Assembly: GCA_027186245.1 (NCBI GenBank)
Contig: CP114483.1
Coordinates: 9,382,220-9,446,219 of the forward strand
DNA: 64,000 bases
DNA from: Coriaria nepalensis
Lineage: Eukaryota; Streptophyta; Magnoliopsida; Cucurbitales; Coriariaceae
Reading direction: 5' to 3'
Every line of letters starts with the position of its first letter. Position 1 is the stretch's first letter. This document shows, piece by piece, positions 26,101 through 39,999 of the stretch. The position numbers were made by a program, and so were the translations under genes. The notes under the pieces are model-generated. The model was not told the origin of the DNA and did not search any database. It saw only the letters and a list, made by a program, of their open reading frames with translations.

Positions 26101-29100
26101 ATCAACATCAAGTTATGCACGGACATCATGTTTAAAGTGCGAATTTCGTTCGAAGTGATTTAGAATGATTTAATGACTGAATGTGACGCAATTATACGAC
26201 TTTAAGGCTCAAAAAAATGCATAGTTTCCTTCAATAGATCATTTGCAGGTTATGAATGAAAGTCGTGTTTTAAATGCAAAAATAGAATTGGTTCGACGTG
26301 CTTTCAAATAATTTAATGATATGAAAATACTGAATGAAATGCTTTTTATGGCTAAAAGAATGCATGGTCGTCTGCAATAGATTAATTGCAAGTTATGTTA
26401 GAAAATCATGTTTGAAGAGCGTAAATAGAATTCGTTCGAATTAATTTAGAATGATTTAATCACTACAAGAGACTCAATGACATGATTTTAAGGCTAAACA
26501 AATGCATTGTTGCCATCAATAGATCAACATCAAGTTATGCACGGACATCATGTTTAAAGTGCGAATTTCGTTCGAAGTGATTTAGAATGATTTAATGACT
26601 GAATGTGACGCAATTATACGACTTTAAGGCTCAAAAAAATGCATAGTTTCCTTCAATAGATCATTTGCAGGTTATGAATAAAAGTCGTGTTTTAAATGCA
26701 AAAATAGAATAAGTTCAATGTGCTTTCAAATAATTTAATGCTATGAAAATACTGAATGATATGCTTTTCAAGGCTAAAATAATATATGGTTGTCTGCAAT
26801 AGATTAATTGCAAGTTATGTTAGAAAATCATGTTTGAAGAGCGTAAATAGAATTCGTTCGAATTAATTTAGAATGATTTAATCACTACAAGAGACTCAAT
26901 GACATGATTTTAAGGCTAAACAAATGCATTGTTGCCAACAATAGATCAACAGCAAGTTATGCACGGACATCATGTTTAAAGTGCGAATTTCGTTCGAAGT
27001 GATTTAGAATGATTTAATGACTGAAAAAGACGCAACTATACGACTTTAAGGCTCAAAAAAATGCATAGTTTCCTTCAATAGAGCATTTGCAGGTTATGAA
27101 TGAAAGTCGTGTTTTAAATGCAAAAATAGAATAAGTTCGACGTGCTTTCAAATAATTTAATGATATGAAAATACTGAATGATATGCTTTTCACGGCTAAA
27201 ATAATATATGGTTGTCTGCAATAGATTAATTGCAAGTTATGTTAGAAAATCATGTTTGAAGAGCGTAAATAGAATTCGTTCGAATTAATTTAGAATGATT
27301 TAATCACTACAAGAGATTCAATGACATGATTTTAAGGCTAAACAAATGCATTGTTGCCATCAATAGATCAACATCAAGTTATGCACGGACATCATGTTTA
27401 AAGTGCGAATTTCGTTCGAAGTGATTTAGAATGATTTAATGACTGAAAGAGACGCAATTATACGACTTTCAGGCTAAAAAAATGCATAGTTTCCTTCAAT
27501 AGATCATTTGCAGGTTATGAATGAAAGTCGTGTTTTAAATGCAAAAATAGAATTGGTTCGACGTGCTTTCAAATAATTTAATGATATGAAAATGCTGAAT
27601 GAAATTCTTTTTAAGGCTAAAATAATGCATGGTCGTCTGCAATAGATTAATTGCAAGTTATGTTAGAAAATCATGTTTGAAGAGCGTAAATAGAATTCGT
27701 TCGAATTAATTTAGAATGATTTAATCACTACAAGAGACTCAATGACATGATTTTAAGGCTAAACAAATGCATTGTTGCCTTCAATAGATCAATAGCAAGT
27801 TATGCACGGACATCATGTTTAAAGTGCGAATTTCGTTCGAAGTGATTTAGAATGATTTACTGACTGAAAGAGACGCAATTATACGACTTTCAGGCTAAAA
27901 AAATGCATAGTTTCCTTCAATAGATCATTTGCAGGTTATGAATGAAATTCGTGTTTTAAATGCAAAAATAGAATTGGTTCGACGTGCTTTCAAATAATTT
28001 AATGATATGAAAATACTGAATGAAATGCTTTTTAAGGCTAAAAGAATGCATGGTCGTCTGCAATAGATTAATTGCAAGTTATGTTAGAAAATCATGTTTG
28101 AAGAGCGTAAATAGAATTCGTTCGAATTAATTTAGAATGATTTAATCACTACAAGAGACTCAATGACATGATTTTCAGGCTAAACAAATGCATTGTTGCC
28201 ATCAATAGATCAACATCAAGTTATGCACGGACATCATGTTTAAAGTGCGAATTTCGTTCGAAGTGATTTAGAATGATTTAATGACTGAAGGAGACGCAAT
28301 TATACGACTTTCAAGTTAAAAAAATGCATAGTTTCCTTCAATAGATCATTTGCAGGTAATGAATGAAAGTCGTGTTTTAAATGCAAAAATAGAATTGGTT
28401 CGACGTGCTTCTAAATAATTTAATGGTATGAAAATACTGAATGAAATGCTTTTTAAGGCTAAAATAATGCATGGTCGTCTGCAATAGATTAATTGCAAGT
28501 TATGTTAAAAAATCATGTTTGAAGAGCGTAAATAGAATTCGTTCGAATAAATTTAGAATGATTTAATCACTACAAGAGACTCAATGACATGATTTTAAGG
28601 CTAAACAAATGCATTGTTGCCATCAATAGACCAACATCAAGTTATGCACGGACATCATGTTTAAAGTGCGAATTTCGTTCGAAGTGATTTAGAATGATTT
28701 AATGACTGAAAGAGACGCAATTATACGACTTTCAGGCTAAAAAAATGCATAGTTTCCTTCAATAGAGCATTTGCAGGTTATGAATGAAAGTCGTGTTTTA
28801 AACGCAAAAATAGAATTGGTTCGACGTGCTTTCAAATAATTTAATGATATGAAAATACTGAATGAAATGCTTTTTAAGGCTAAAATAATGCATGGTCGTC
28901 TGCAATAGATTAATTGCAAGTTATGTTAGAAAATCATGTTTGAAGAGCGTAAATAGAATTCGTTCGAATTAATTTAGAATGATTTAATCACTACAAGAGA
29001 CTCAATGACATGATTTTAAGGCTAAACAAATGCATTGTTGCCATCAATAGATCAACATCAAGTTATGCACGGACATCATGTTTAAAGTGCGAATTTCGTT

Positions 29101-32100
29101 CGAAGTGATTTAGAATGATTTAATGACTGAATGTGACGCAATTATACGACTTTAAGGCTCAAAAAAATGCATAGTTTCCTTCAATAGATCATTTGCAGGT
29201 TATGAATGAAAGTCGTGTTTTAAATGCAAAAATAGAATTGGTTCGACGTGCTTTCAAATAATTTAATGATATGAAAATACTGAATGAAATGCTTTTTATG
29301 GCTAAAAGAATGCATGGTCGTCTGCAATAGATTAATTGCAAGTTATGTTAGAAAATCATGTTTGAAGAGCGTAAATAGAATTCGTTCGAATTAATTTAGA
29401 ATGATTTAATCACTACAAGAGACTCAATGACATGATTTTAAGGCTAAACAAATGCATTGTTGCCATCAATAGATCAACATCAAGTTATGCACGGACATCA
29501 TGTTTAAAGTGCGAATTTCGTTCGAAGTGATTTAGAATGATTTAATGACTGAATGTGACGCAATTATACGACTTTAAGGCTCAAAAAAATGCATAGTTTC
29601 CTTCAATAGATCATTTGCAGGTTATGAATAAAAGTCGTGTTTTAAATGCAAAAATAGAATAAGTTCAATGTGCTTTCAAATAATTTAATGCTATGAAAAT
29701 ACTGAATGATATGCTTTTCAAGGCTAAAATAATATATGGTTGTCTGCAATAGATTAATTGCAAGTTATGTTAGAAAATCATGTTTGAAGAGCGTAAATAG
29801 AATTCGTTCGAATTAATTTAGAATGATTTAATCACTACAAGAGACTCAATGACATGATTTTAAGGCTAAACAAATGCATTGTTGCCAACAATAGATCAAC
29901 AGCAAGTTATGCACGGACATCATGTTTAAAGTGCGAATTTCGTTCGAAGTGATTTAGAATGATTTAATGACTGAAAAAGACGCAACTATACGACTTTAAG
30001 GCTCAAAAAAATGCATAGTTTCCTTCAATAGAGCATTTGCAGGTTATGAATGAAAGTCGTGTTTTAAATGCAAAAATAGAATAAGTTCGACGTGCTTTCA
30101 AATAATTTAATGATATGAAAATACTGAATGATATGCTTTTCACGGCTAAAATAATATATGGTTGTCTGCAATAGATTAATTGCAAGTTATGTTAGAAAAT
30201 CATGTTTGAAGAGCGTAAATAGAATTCGTTCGAATTAATTTAGAATGATTTAATCACTACAAGAGATTCAATGACATGATTTTAAGGCTAAACAAATGCA
30301 TTGTTGCCATCAATAGATCAACATCAAGTTATGCACGGACATCATGTTTAAAGTGCGAATTTCGTTCGAAGTGATTTAGAATGATTTAATGACTGAAAGA
30401 GACGCAATTATACGACTTTCAGGCTAAAAAAATGCATAGTTTCCTTCAATAGATCATTTGCAGGTTATGAATGAAAGTCGTGTTTTAAATGCAAAAATAG
30501 AATTGGTTCGACGTGCTTTCAAATAATTTAATGATATGAAAATGCTGAATGAAATTCTTTTTAAGGCTAAAATAATGCATGGTCGTCTGCAATAGATTAA
30601 TTGCAAGTTATGTTAGAAAATCATGTTTGAAGAGCGTAAATAGAATTCGTTCGAATTAATTTAGAATGATTTAATCACTACAAGAGACTCAATGACATGA
30701 TTTTAAGGCTAAACAAATGCATTGTTGCCTTCAATAGATCAATAGCAAGTTATGCACGGACATCATGTTTAAAGTGCGAATTTCGTTCGAAGTGATTTAG
30801 AATGATTTACTGACTGAAAGAGACGCAATTATACGACTTTCAGGCTAAAAAAATGCATAGTTTCCTTCAATAGATCATTTGCAGGTTATGAATGAAATTC
30901 GTGTTTTAAATGCAAAAATAGAATTGGTTCGACGTGCTTTCAAATAATTTAATGATATGAAAATACTGAATGAAATGCTTTTTAAGGCTAAAAGAATGCA
31001 TGGTCGTCTGCAATAGATTAATTGCAAGTTATGTTAGAAAATCATGTTTGAAGAGCGTAAATAGAATTCGTTCGAATTAATTTAGAATGATTTAATCACT
31101 ACAAGAGACTCAATGACATGATTTTCAGGCTAAACAAATGCATTGTTGCCATCAATAGATCAACATCAAGTTATGCACGGACATCATGTTTAAAGTGCGA
31201 ATTTCGTTCGAAGTGATTTAGAATGATTTAATGACTGAAGGAGACGCAATTATACGACTTTCAAGTTAAAAAAATGCATAGTTTCCTTCAATAGATCATT
31301 TGCAGGTAATGAATGAAAGTCGTGTTTTAAATGCAAAAATAGAATTGGTTCGACGTGCTTCTAAATAATTTAATGGTATGAAAATACTGAATGAAATGCT
31401 TTTTAAGGCTAAAATAATGCATGGTCGTCTGCAATAGATTAATTGCAAGTTATGTTAGAAAATCATGTTTGAAGAGCGTAAATAGAATTCGTTCGAATTA
31501 ATTTAGAATGATTTAATCACTACAAGAGACTCAATGACATGATTTTAAGGCTAAACAAATGCATTGTTGCCATCAATAGATCAACATCAAGTTATGCACG
31601 GACATCATGTTTAAAGTGCGAATTTCGTTCGAAGTGATTTAGAATGATTTAATGACTGAATGTGACGCAATTATACGACTTTAAGGCTCAAAAAAATGCA
31701 TAGTTTCCTTCAATAGATCATTTGCAGGTTATGAATGAAAGTCGTGTTTTAAATGCAAAAATAGAATTGGTTCGACGTGCTTTCAAATAATTTAATGATA
31801 TGAAAATACTGAATGAAATGCTTTTTAAGGCTAAAAGAATGCATGGTCGTCTGCAATAGATTAATTGCAAGTTATGTTAGAAAATCATGTTTGAAGAGCG
31901 TAAATAGAATTCGTTCGAATTAATTTAGAATGATTTAATCACTACAAGAGACTCAATGACATGATTTTAAGGCTAAACAAATGCATTGTTGCCATCAATA
32001 GATCAACATCAAGTTATGCACGGACATCATGTTTAAAGTGCGAATTTCGTTCGAAGTGATTTAGAATGATTTAATGACTGAAAGAGACGCAATTATACGA

Positions 32101-32417
32101 CTTTAAGGCTCAAAAAAATGCATAGTTTCCTTCAATAGATCATTTGCAGGTTATGAATAAAAGTCGTGTTTTAAATGCAAAAATAGAATAAGTTCAATGT
32201 GCTTTCAAATAATTTAATGCGATGAAAATACGGAATGATATGCTTTTCAAGGCTAAAATAATATATGGTTGTCTGCAATAGATTAATTGCAAGTTATGTT
32301 AGAAAATCATGTTTGAAGAGCGTAAATAGAATTCGTTCGAATTAATTTAGAATGATTTAATCACTACAAGAGACTCAATGACATGATTTTAAGGCTAAAC
32401 AAATGCATTGTTGCCAT
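22303..32417 (+). repeat. Nested higher-order repeat, order X Y Y X Y X Y'
   Basis: X is a 3-unit block (about 1264 bp) at 22303-23566, 26939-28202 and 29889-31152. Y is a 4-unit block (about 1686 bp) at 23567-25252, 25253-26938 and 28203-29888, with a shortened Y' of three units at 31153-32417. X opens with GCCAACAATAG and GAAAAAGACGC; Y opens with GAAGGAGACG and TTTCAAGTTAAA, and its second unit has CAATAGACC. Within Y the third and fourth units carry GAATGTGACGC, and the fourth has GAATAAAAG with AATGCTATG. I noticed no difference between the first two Y copies and only isolated changes elsewhere (GTTAAAAAATC at 28504, TTTGCCGG at 22872). Y' lacks the CAATAGACC unit, an exact whole-unit loss. 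Confidence 0.9.
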
Positions 32418-32838
32418 CAATAGATCAATAGCAAGTTATGCACGGACATCATGTTTAAAGTGCGAATTTCGTTCGAAGTGATTTAGAATGATTTAATGAC
32501 TGAAAGAGACGCAATTATACGACTTTCAAGCCAAAAAAATGCATAGTTTCCTTCAATAGATCATTTGCAGGTTATGAATGAAAGTCGTGTTTTAAATGCA
32601 AAAATAGAATCGGTTCGACGTGCTTTCAAATAATTTAATGATATGAAAATACTGAATGAAATGCTTTTTAAGGCTAAAATAATGCATGGTCGTCTGCAAT
32701 AGATTAATTGCAAGTTATGTTAGAAAATCATGTTTGAAGAGCGTAAATAGAATTCGTTCGAATTAATTTAGAATGATTTAATCACTACAAGAGACTCAAT
32801 GACATGATTTTAAGGCTAAACAAATGCATTGTTGCCAT
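32418..32838 (+). repeat. Transitional unit between the X/Y and P/Q domains
   Basis: This unit has CAATAGATCAATAGC, TTTCAAGCCAAAAAAATG and GAATCGGTTCG in A and B, as the second unit of block Q does (36209 and 43973). It ends with ATACTGAATG and GAGCGTAAATAG rather than Q's ATGCAGAATG and GAGCGTATATAG. It is therefore a Q-like unit with a replaced right half. The unit before it (31996) also resembles the first Q unit. Confidence 0.7.
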
Positions 32839-35786
32839 CAATAGATCAATAGCAAGTTATGCACGGACATCATGTTTAAAGTGCGAATTTCGTTCGAAGT
32901 GATTTAGAATGATTTAATGACTGAAAGAGACGCAATTATACGACTTTCAGGCTAAAAAAATGCATAGTTTCCTTCAATAGATCATTTGCAGGTTATGAAT
33001 GAAAGTCGTGTTTTAAATGCAAAAATAGAATTGGTTCGACGTGCTTTCAAATAATTTAATGATATGAAAATACTGAATGAAATGCTTTTTAAGGCTAAAA
33101 GAATGCATGGTCGTCTGCAATAGATTAATTGCAAGTTATGTTAGAAAATCATGTTTGAAGAGCGTAAATAGAATTCGTTCGAATTAATTTAGAATGATTT
33201 AATCACTACAAGAGACTCAATGACATGATTTTCAGGCTAAACAAATGCATTGTTGCCATCAATAGATCAACATCAAGTTATGCACGGACATCATGTTTAA
33301 AGTGCGAATTTCGTTCGAAGTGATTTAGAATGATTTAATGACTGAATGTGACGCAAGTATACGACTTTAAGGCTAAAAAAAATGCATAGTTTCCTTCAAT
33401 AGATCATTTGCAGGTTATGAATAAAAGTCGTGTTTTAAATGCAAAAATAGAATAAGTTCAATGTGCTTTCAAATAATTTAATGCTATGAAAATACGGAAT
33501 GATATGCTTTTCAAGGCTAAAATAATATATGGTTGTCTGCAATAGATTAATTGCAAGTTATGTTAGAAAATCATGTTTGAAGAGCGTAAATAGAATTCGT
33601 TCGAATTAATTTAGAATGATTTAATCACTACAAGAGACTCAATGACATGATTTTAAGGCTAAACAAATGCATTGTTGCCATCAATAGATCAATAGCAAGT
33701 TATGCACGGACATCATGTTTAAAGTGCGAATTTCGTTCGAAGTGATTTAGAATGATTTATTGACTGAAAGAGACGCAATTATACGACTTTCAAGCTAAAA
33801 AAATGCATAGTTTCCTTCAATAGATCATTTGCAGGTTATGAATGAAAGTCGTGTTTTAAATGCAAAAATAGAATCGGTTCGACGTGCTTTCAAATAATTT
33901 AATGATATGAAAATGCAGAATGAAATGCTTTTTATGGCTAAAATAATGCATGGTCGTCTGCAATAGATTAATTGCAAGTTATGTTAGAAAATCATGTTTG
34001 AAGAGCGTATATAGAATTCGTTCGAATTAATTTAGAATGATTTAATCACTACAAGAGACTCAATGACATGATTTTAAGGCTAAACAAATGCATTGTTGCC
34101 ATCAATAGATCAACATCAAGTTATGCACGGACATCATGTTTAAAGTGCGAATTTCGTTCGAAGTGATTTAGAATGATTTAATGACTGAAAGAGACGCAAT
34201 TATACGACTTTCAGGCTAAAAAAATGCATAGTTTCCTTCAATAGATCATTTGCAGGTTATGAATGAAAGTCGTGTTTTAAATGCAAAAATAGAATTGGTT
34301 CGACGTGCTTTCAAATAATTTAATGATATGAAAATACTGAATGAAATGCTTTTTAAGGCTAAAATAATGCATGGTCGTCTGCAATAGATTAATTGCAAGT
34401 TATGTTAGAAAATCATGTTTGAAGAGCGTATATAGAATTCGTTCGAATTAATTTAGAATGATTTAATCACTACAAGAGACTCAATGACATGATTTTAAGG
34501 CTAAACAAATGCATTGTTGCCATCAATAGATCAACATCAAGTTATGCACGGATATCATGTTTAAAGTGCGAATTTCGTTCGAAGTGATTTAGAATGATTT
34601 AATGACTGAAAGAGACGCAATTATACGACTTTCAGGCTAAAAAAATGCATAGTTTCCTTCAATAGAGCATTTGCAGGTTATGAATGAAAGTCGTGTTTTA
34701 AACGCAAAAATAGAATTGGTTCGACGTGCTTTCAAATAATTTAATGATATGAAAATACTGAATGAAATGCTTTTTAAGGCTAAAATAATGCATGGTCGTC
34801 TGCAATAGATTAATTGCAAGTTATGTTAGAAAATCATGTTTGAAGAGCGTAAATAGAATTCGTTCGAATTAATTTAGAATGATTTAATCACTACAAGAGA
34901 CTCAATGACATGATTTTAAGGCTAAACAAATGCATTATTGCCTTCAATAGATCAGCTGCAAATTATGCACGAAAGTCATGTATAAAGCGCGAATTTCGTT
35001 CGAAGTGATTTAGAATGATTTAATGACTGAAAGAGACGCAATTATACGACTTTCAGGCTAAAAAAATGCATAGTTTCCTTCAATAGATCATTTGCAGGTT
35101 ATGAATGAAAGTCGTGTTTTAAATGCAAAAATAGAATTGGTTCGACGTGCTTTCAAATAATTTAATGATATGAAAATGCTGAATGAAATTCTTTTTAAGG
35201 CTAAAATAATGCATGGTCGTCGGCAATAGATTAATTGCAAGTTATGTTAGAAAATCATGTTTGAAGAGCGTAAATAGAATTCGTTCGAATTAATTTAGAA
35301 TGATTTAATCACTACAAGAGACTCAATGACATGATTTTAAGGCTAAACAAATGCATTGTTGCCATCAATAGATCAATAGCAAGTTATGCACGGACATCAT
35401 GTTTAAAGTGCGAATTTCGTTCGAAGTGATTTAGAATGATTTAATGACTGAAAGAGACGCAATTATACGACTTTCAGGCTAAAAAAATGCATAGTTTCCT
35501 TCAATAGATCATTTGCAGGTTATGAATGAAAGTCGTGTTTTAAATGCAAAAATAGAATTGGTTCGACGTGCTTTCAAATAATTTAATGATATGAAAATAC
35601 TGAATGAAATGCTTTTTAAGGCTAAAAGAATGCACGGTCGTCTGCAATAGATTAATTGCAAGTTATGTTAGAAAATCATGTTTGAAGAGCGTAAATAGAA
35701 TTCGTTCGAATTAATTTAGAATGATTTAATCACTACAAGAGACTCAATGACATGATTTTCAGGCTAAACAAATGCATTGTTGCCAT
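32839..35786 (+). repeat. Block P, copy 1 (7 units) of the 10-unit repeat
   Basis: Unit starts are 32839, 33260, 33682, 34103, 34524, 34945 and 35366. Diagnostic units are the second (GACGCAAGTATACG, GAATAAAAG, AATGCTATG, ATACGG), the third (TTATTGACTG, TCAAGCT, AATCGG, ATGCAG, TTTTATGGCT), the fifth (CGGATATCATG and an AGAGCATTT change), the sixth (ATCAGCTGCAAATTATG, GTATAAAGCGCG) and the seventh (ATGCACGGTCG). All recur 4212 bp downstream. Confidence 0.88.
34945..35080 (+). repeat. Variant A subunit with CAGCTG, marker of the 10-unit repeat
   Basis: This A subunit has ATCAGCTGCAAATTATGCAC, GAAAGTCATG and GTATAAAGCGCG in place of the usual ATCAACATCAAG, GGACATCATG and GTTTAAAGTGCG. The CAGCTG at 34953-34958 is a PvuII site. 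The same variant opens units at 34945, 39157, 42709, 44815 and 49023 only, with intervals 4212, 3552, 2106 and 4208 bp, so it tags the position of unit 6 in each higher-order copy. It is preceded by ATGCATTATTGCC rather than ATGCATTGTTGCC. Confidence 0.85.
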
Positions 35787-37050
35787 CAATAGATCAACAT
35801 CAAGTTATGCACGGACATCATGTTTAAAGTGCGAATTTCGTTCGAAGTGATTTAGAATGATTTAATGACTGAATGTGACGCAATTATACGACTTTAAGGC
35901 TCAAAAAAATGCATAGTTTCCTTCAATAGATCATTTGCAGGTTATGAATAAAAGTCGTGTTTTAAATGCAAAAATAGAATAAGTTCAATGTGCTTTCAAA
36001 TAATTTAATGCGATGAAAATACGGAATGATATGCTTTTCAAGGCTAAAATAATATATGGTTGTCTGCAATAGATTAATTGCAAGTTATGTTAGAAAATCA
36101 TGTTTGAAGAGCGTAAATAGAATTCGTTCGAATTAATTTAGAATGATTTAATCACTACAAGAGACTCAATGACATGATTTTAAGGCTAAACAAATGCATT
36201 GTTGCCATCAATAGATCAATAGCAAGTTATGCACGGACATCATGTTTAAAGTGCGAATTTCGTTCGAAGTGATTTAGAATGATTTAATGACTGAAAGAGA
36301 CGCAATTATACGACTTTCAAGCCAAAAAAATGCATAGTTTCCTTCAATAGATCATTTGCAGGTTATGAATGAAAGTCGTGTTTTAAATGCAAAAATAGAA
36401 TCGGTTCGACGTGCTTTCAAATAATTTAATGATATGAAAATGCAGAATGAAATGCTTTTTAAGGCTAAAATAATGCATGGTCGTCTGCAATAGATTAATT
36501 GCAAGTTATGTTAGAAAATCATGTTTGAAGAGCGTATATAGAATTCGTTCGAATTAATTTAGAATGATTTAATCACTACAAGAGACTCAATGACATGATT
36601 TTAAGGCTAAACAAATGCATTGTTGCCATCAATAGATCAACATCAAGTTATGCACGGACATCATGTTTAAAGTGCGAATTTCGTTCGAAGTGATTTAGAA
36701 TGATTTAATGACTGAAAGAGACGCAATTATACGACTTTCAGGCTAAAAAAATGCATAGTTTCCTTCAATAGATCATTTGCAGGTTATGAATGAAAGTCGT
36801 GTTTTAAATGCAAAAATAGAATTGGTTCGACGTGCTTTCAAATAATTTAATGATATGAAAATACTGAATGAAATGCTTTTTAAGGCTAAAATAATGCATG
36901 GTCGTCTGCAATAGATTAATTGCAAGTTATGTTAGAAAATCATGTTTGAAGAGCGTAAATAGAATTCGTTCGAATTAATTTAGAATGATTTAATCACTAC
37001 AAGAGACTCAATGACATGATTTTAAGGCTAAACAAATGCATTGTTGCCAT
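35787..37050 (+). repeat. Block Q, copy 1 (3 units) of the 10-unit repeat
   Basis: Unit starts are 35787, 36209 and 36630. The first has GAATGTGACGC, GAATAAAAG, TTCAATGTG and AATGCGATG with ATACGG. The second has TCAAGCCAAAA, GAATCGG, ATGCAGAATG and GAGCGTATATAG. The third is close to the common type. A full second copy lies at 43551-44814, 7764 bp away, and a deleted version at 40000-40602. Confidence 0.85.
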
Positions 37051-39999
37051 CAATAGATCAATAGCAAGTTATGCACGGACATCATGTTTAAAGTGCGAAT
37101 TTCGTTCGAAGTGATTTAGAATGATTTAATGACTGAAAGAGACGCAATTATACGACTTTCAGGCTAAAAAAATGCATAGTTTCCTTCAATAGATCATTTG
37201 CAGGTTATGAATGAAAGTCGTGTTTTAAATGCAAAAATAGAATTGGTTCGACGTGCTTTCAAATAATTTAATGATATGAAAATACTGAATGAAATGCTTT
37301 TTAAGGCTAAAAGAATGCATGGTCGTCTGCAATAGATTAATTGCAAGTTATGTTAGAAAATCATGTTTGAAGAGCGTAAATAGAATTCGTTCGAATTAAT
37401 TTAGAATGATTTAATCACTACAAGAGACTCAATGACATGATTTTCAGGCTAAACAAATGCATTGTTGCCATCAATAGATCAACATCAAGTTATGCACGGA
37501 CATCATGTTTAAAGTGCGAATTTCGTTCGAAGTGATTTAGAATGATTTAATGACTGAATGTGACGCAAGTATACGACTTTAAGGCTAAAAAAAATGCATA
37601 GTTTCCTTCAATAGATCATTTGCAGGTTATGAATAAAAGTCGTGTTTTAAATGCAAAAATAGAATAAGTTCAATGTGCTTTCAAATAATTTAATGCTATG
37701 AAAATACGGAATGATATGCTTTTCAAGGCTAAAATAATATATGGTTGTCTGCAATAGATTAATTGCAAGTTATGTTAGAAAATCATGTTTGAAGAGCGTA
37801 AATAGAATTCGTTCGAATTAATTTAGAATGATTTAATCACTACAAGAGACTCAATGACATGATTTTAAGGCTAAACAAATGCATTGTTGCCATCAATAGA
37901 TCAATAGCAAGTTATGCACGGACATCATGTTTAAAGTGCGAATTTCGTTCGAAGTGATTTAGAATGATTTATTGACTGAAAGAGACGCAATTATACGACT
38001 TTCAAGCTAAAAAAATGCATAGTTTCCTTCAATAGATCATTTGCAGGTTATGAATGAAAGTCGTGTTTTAAATGCAAAAATAGAATCGGTTCGACGTGCT
38101 TTCAAATAATTTAATGATATGAAAATGCAGAATGAAATGCTTTTTATGGCTAAAATAATGCATGGTCGTCTGCAATAGATTAATTGCAAGTTATGTTAGA
38201 AAATCATGTTTGAAGAGCGTATATAGAATTCGTTCGAATTAATTTAGAATGATTTAATCACTACAAGAGACTCAATGACATGATTTTAAGGCTAAACAAA
38301 TGCATTGTTGCCATCAATAGATCAACATCAAGTTATGCACGGACATCATGTTTAAAGTGCGAATTTCGTTCGAAGTGATTTAGAATGATTTAATGACTGA
38401 AAGAGACGCAATTATACGACTTTCAGGCTAAAAAAATGCATAGTTTCCTTCAATAGATCATTTGCAGGTTATGAATGAAAGTCGTGTTTTAAATGCAAAA
38501 ATAGAATTGGTTCGACGTGCTTTCAAATAATTTAATGATATGAAAATACTGAATGAAATGCTTTTTAAGGCTAAAATAATGCATGGTCGTCTGCAATAGA
38601 TTAATTGCAAGTTATGTTAGAAAATCATGTTTGAAGAGCGTATATAGAATTCGTTCGAATTAATTTAGAATGATTTAATCACTACAAGAGACTCAATGAC
38701 ATGATTTTAAGGCTAAACAAATGCATTGTTGCCATCAATAGATCAACATCAAGTTATGCACGGATATCATGTTTAAAGTGCGAATTTCGTTCGAAGTGAT
38801 TTAGAATGATTTAATGACTGAAAGAGACGCAATTATACGACTTTCAGGCTAAAAAAATGCATAGTTTCCTTCAATAGAGCATTTGCAGGTTATGAATGAA
38901 AGTCGTGTTTTAAACGGAAAAATAGAATTGGTTCGACGTGCTTTCAAATAATTTAATGATATGAAAATACTGAATGAAATGCTTTTTAAGGCTAAAATAA
39001 TGCATGGTCGTCTGCAATAGATTAATTGCAAGTTATGTTAGAAAATCATGTTTGAAGAGCGTAAATAGAATTCGTTCGAATTAATTTAGAATGATTTAAT
39101 CACTACAAGAGACTCAATGACATGATTTTAAGGCTAAACAAATGCATTATTGCCTTCAATAGATCAGCTGCAAATTATGCACGAAAGTCATGTATAAAGC
39201 GCGAATTTCGTTCGAAGTGATTTAGAATGATTTAATGACTGAAAGAGACGCAATTATACGACTTTCAGGCTAAAAAAATGCATAGTTTCCTTCAATAGAT
39301 CATTTGCAGGTTATGAATGAAAGTCGTGTTTTAAATGCAAAAATAGAATTGGTTCGACGTGCTTTCAAATAATTTAATGATATGAAAATGCTGAATGAAA
39401 TTCTTTTTAAGGCTAAAATAATGCATGGTCGTCGGCAATAGATTAATTGCAAGTTATGTTAGAAAATCATGTTTGAAGAGCGTAAATAGAATTCGTTCGA
39501 ATTAATTTAGAATGATTTAATCACTACAAGAGACTCAATGACATGATTTTAAGGCTAAACAAATGCATTGTTGCCATCAATAGATCAATAGCAAGTTATG
39601 CACGGACATCATGTTTAAAGTGCGAATTTCGTTCGAAGTGATTTAGAATGATTTAATGACTGAAAGAGACGCAATTATACGACTTTCAGGCTAAAAAAAT
39701 GCATAGTTTCCTTCAATAGATCATTTGCAGGTTATGAATGAAAGTCGTGTTTTAAATGCAAAAATAGAATTGGTTCGACGTGCTTTCAAATAATTTAATG
39801 ATATGAAAATACTGAATGAAATGCTTTTTAAGGCTAAAAGAATGCACGGTCGTCTGCAATAGATTAATTGCAAGTTATGTTAGAAAATCATGTTTGAAGA
39901 GCGTAAATAGAATTCGTTCGAATTAATTTAGAATGATTTAATCACTACAAGAGACTCAATGACATGCTTTTTAAGGCTAAAATAATGCATTGTTGTCTT
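37051..39999 (+). repeat. Block P, copy 2 (7 units)
   Basis: Unit starts are 37051, 37472, 37894, 38315, 38736, 39157 and 39578, each 4212 bp after its partner in copy 1. AACGGAAAAATAG near 38913 replaces AACGCAAAAATAG of copy 1 and is shared with copy 3 (42465), so copies 2 and 3 are the closer pair. The last C subunit ends abnormally: from 39964 to 39990 its sequence is that of a subunit B tail (ATGCTTTTTAAGG and AAAATAATGCAT), which leads into the rearranged unit that follows. Confidence 0.88.

Noticed and set aside
34970..34990. TATA-box promoter (GTATAAAGCGCG) in the CAGCTG-type A subunit
   Set aside because: It is two substitutions from the common GTTTAAAGTGCG, occurs in only five units, and leads into no gene. 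In 31% GC DNA a TATAAA by chance is expected often.
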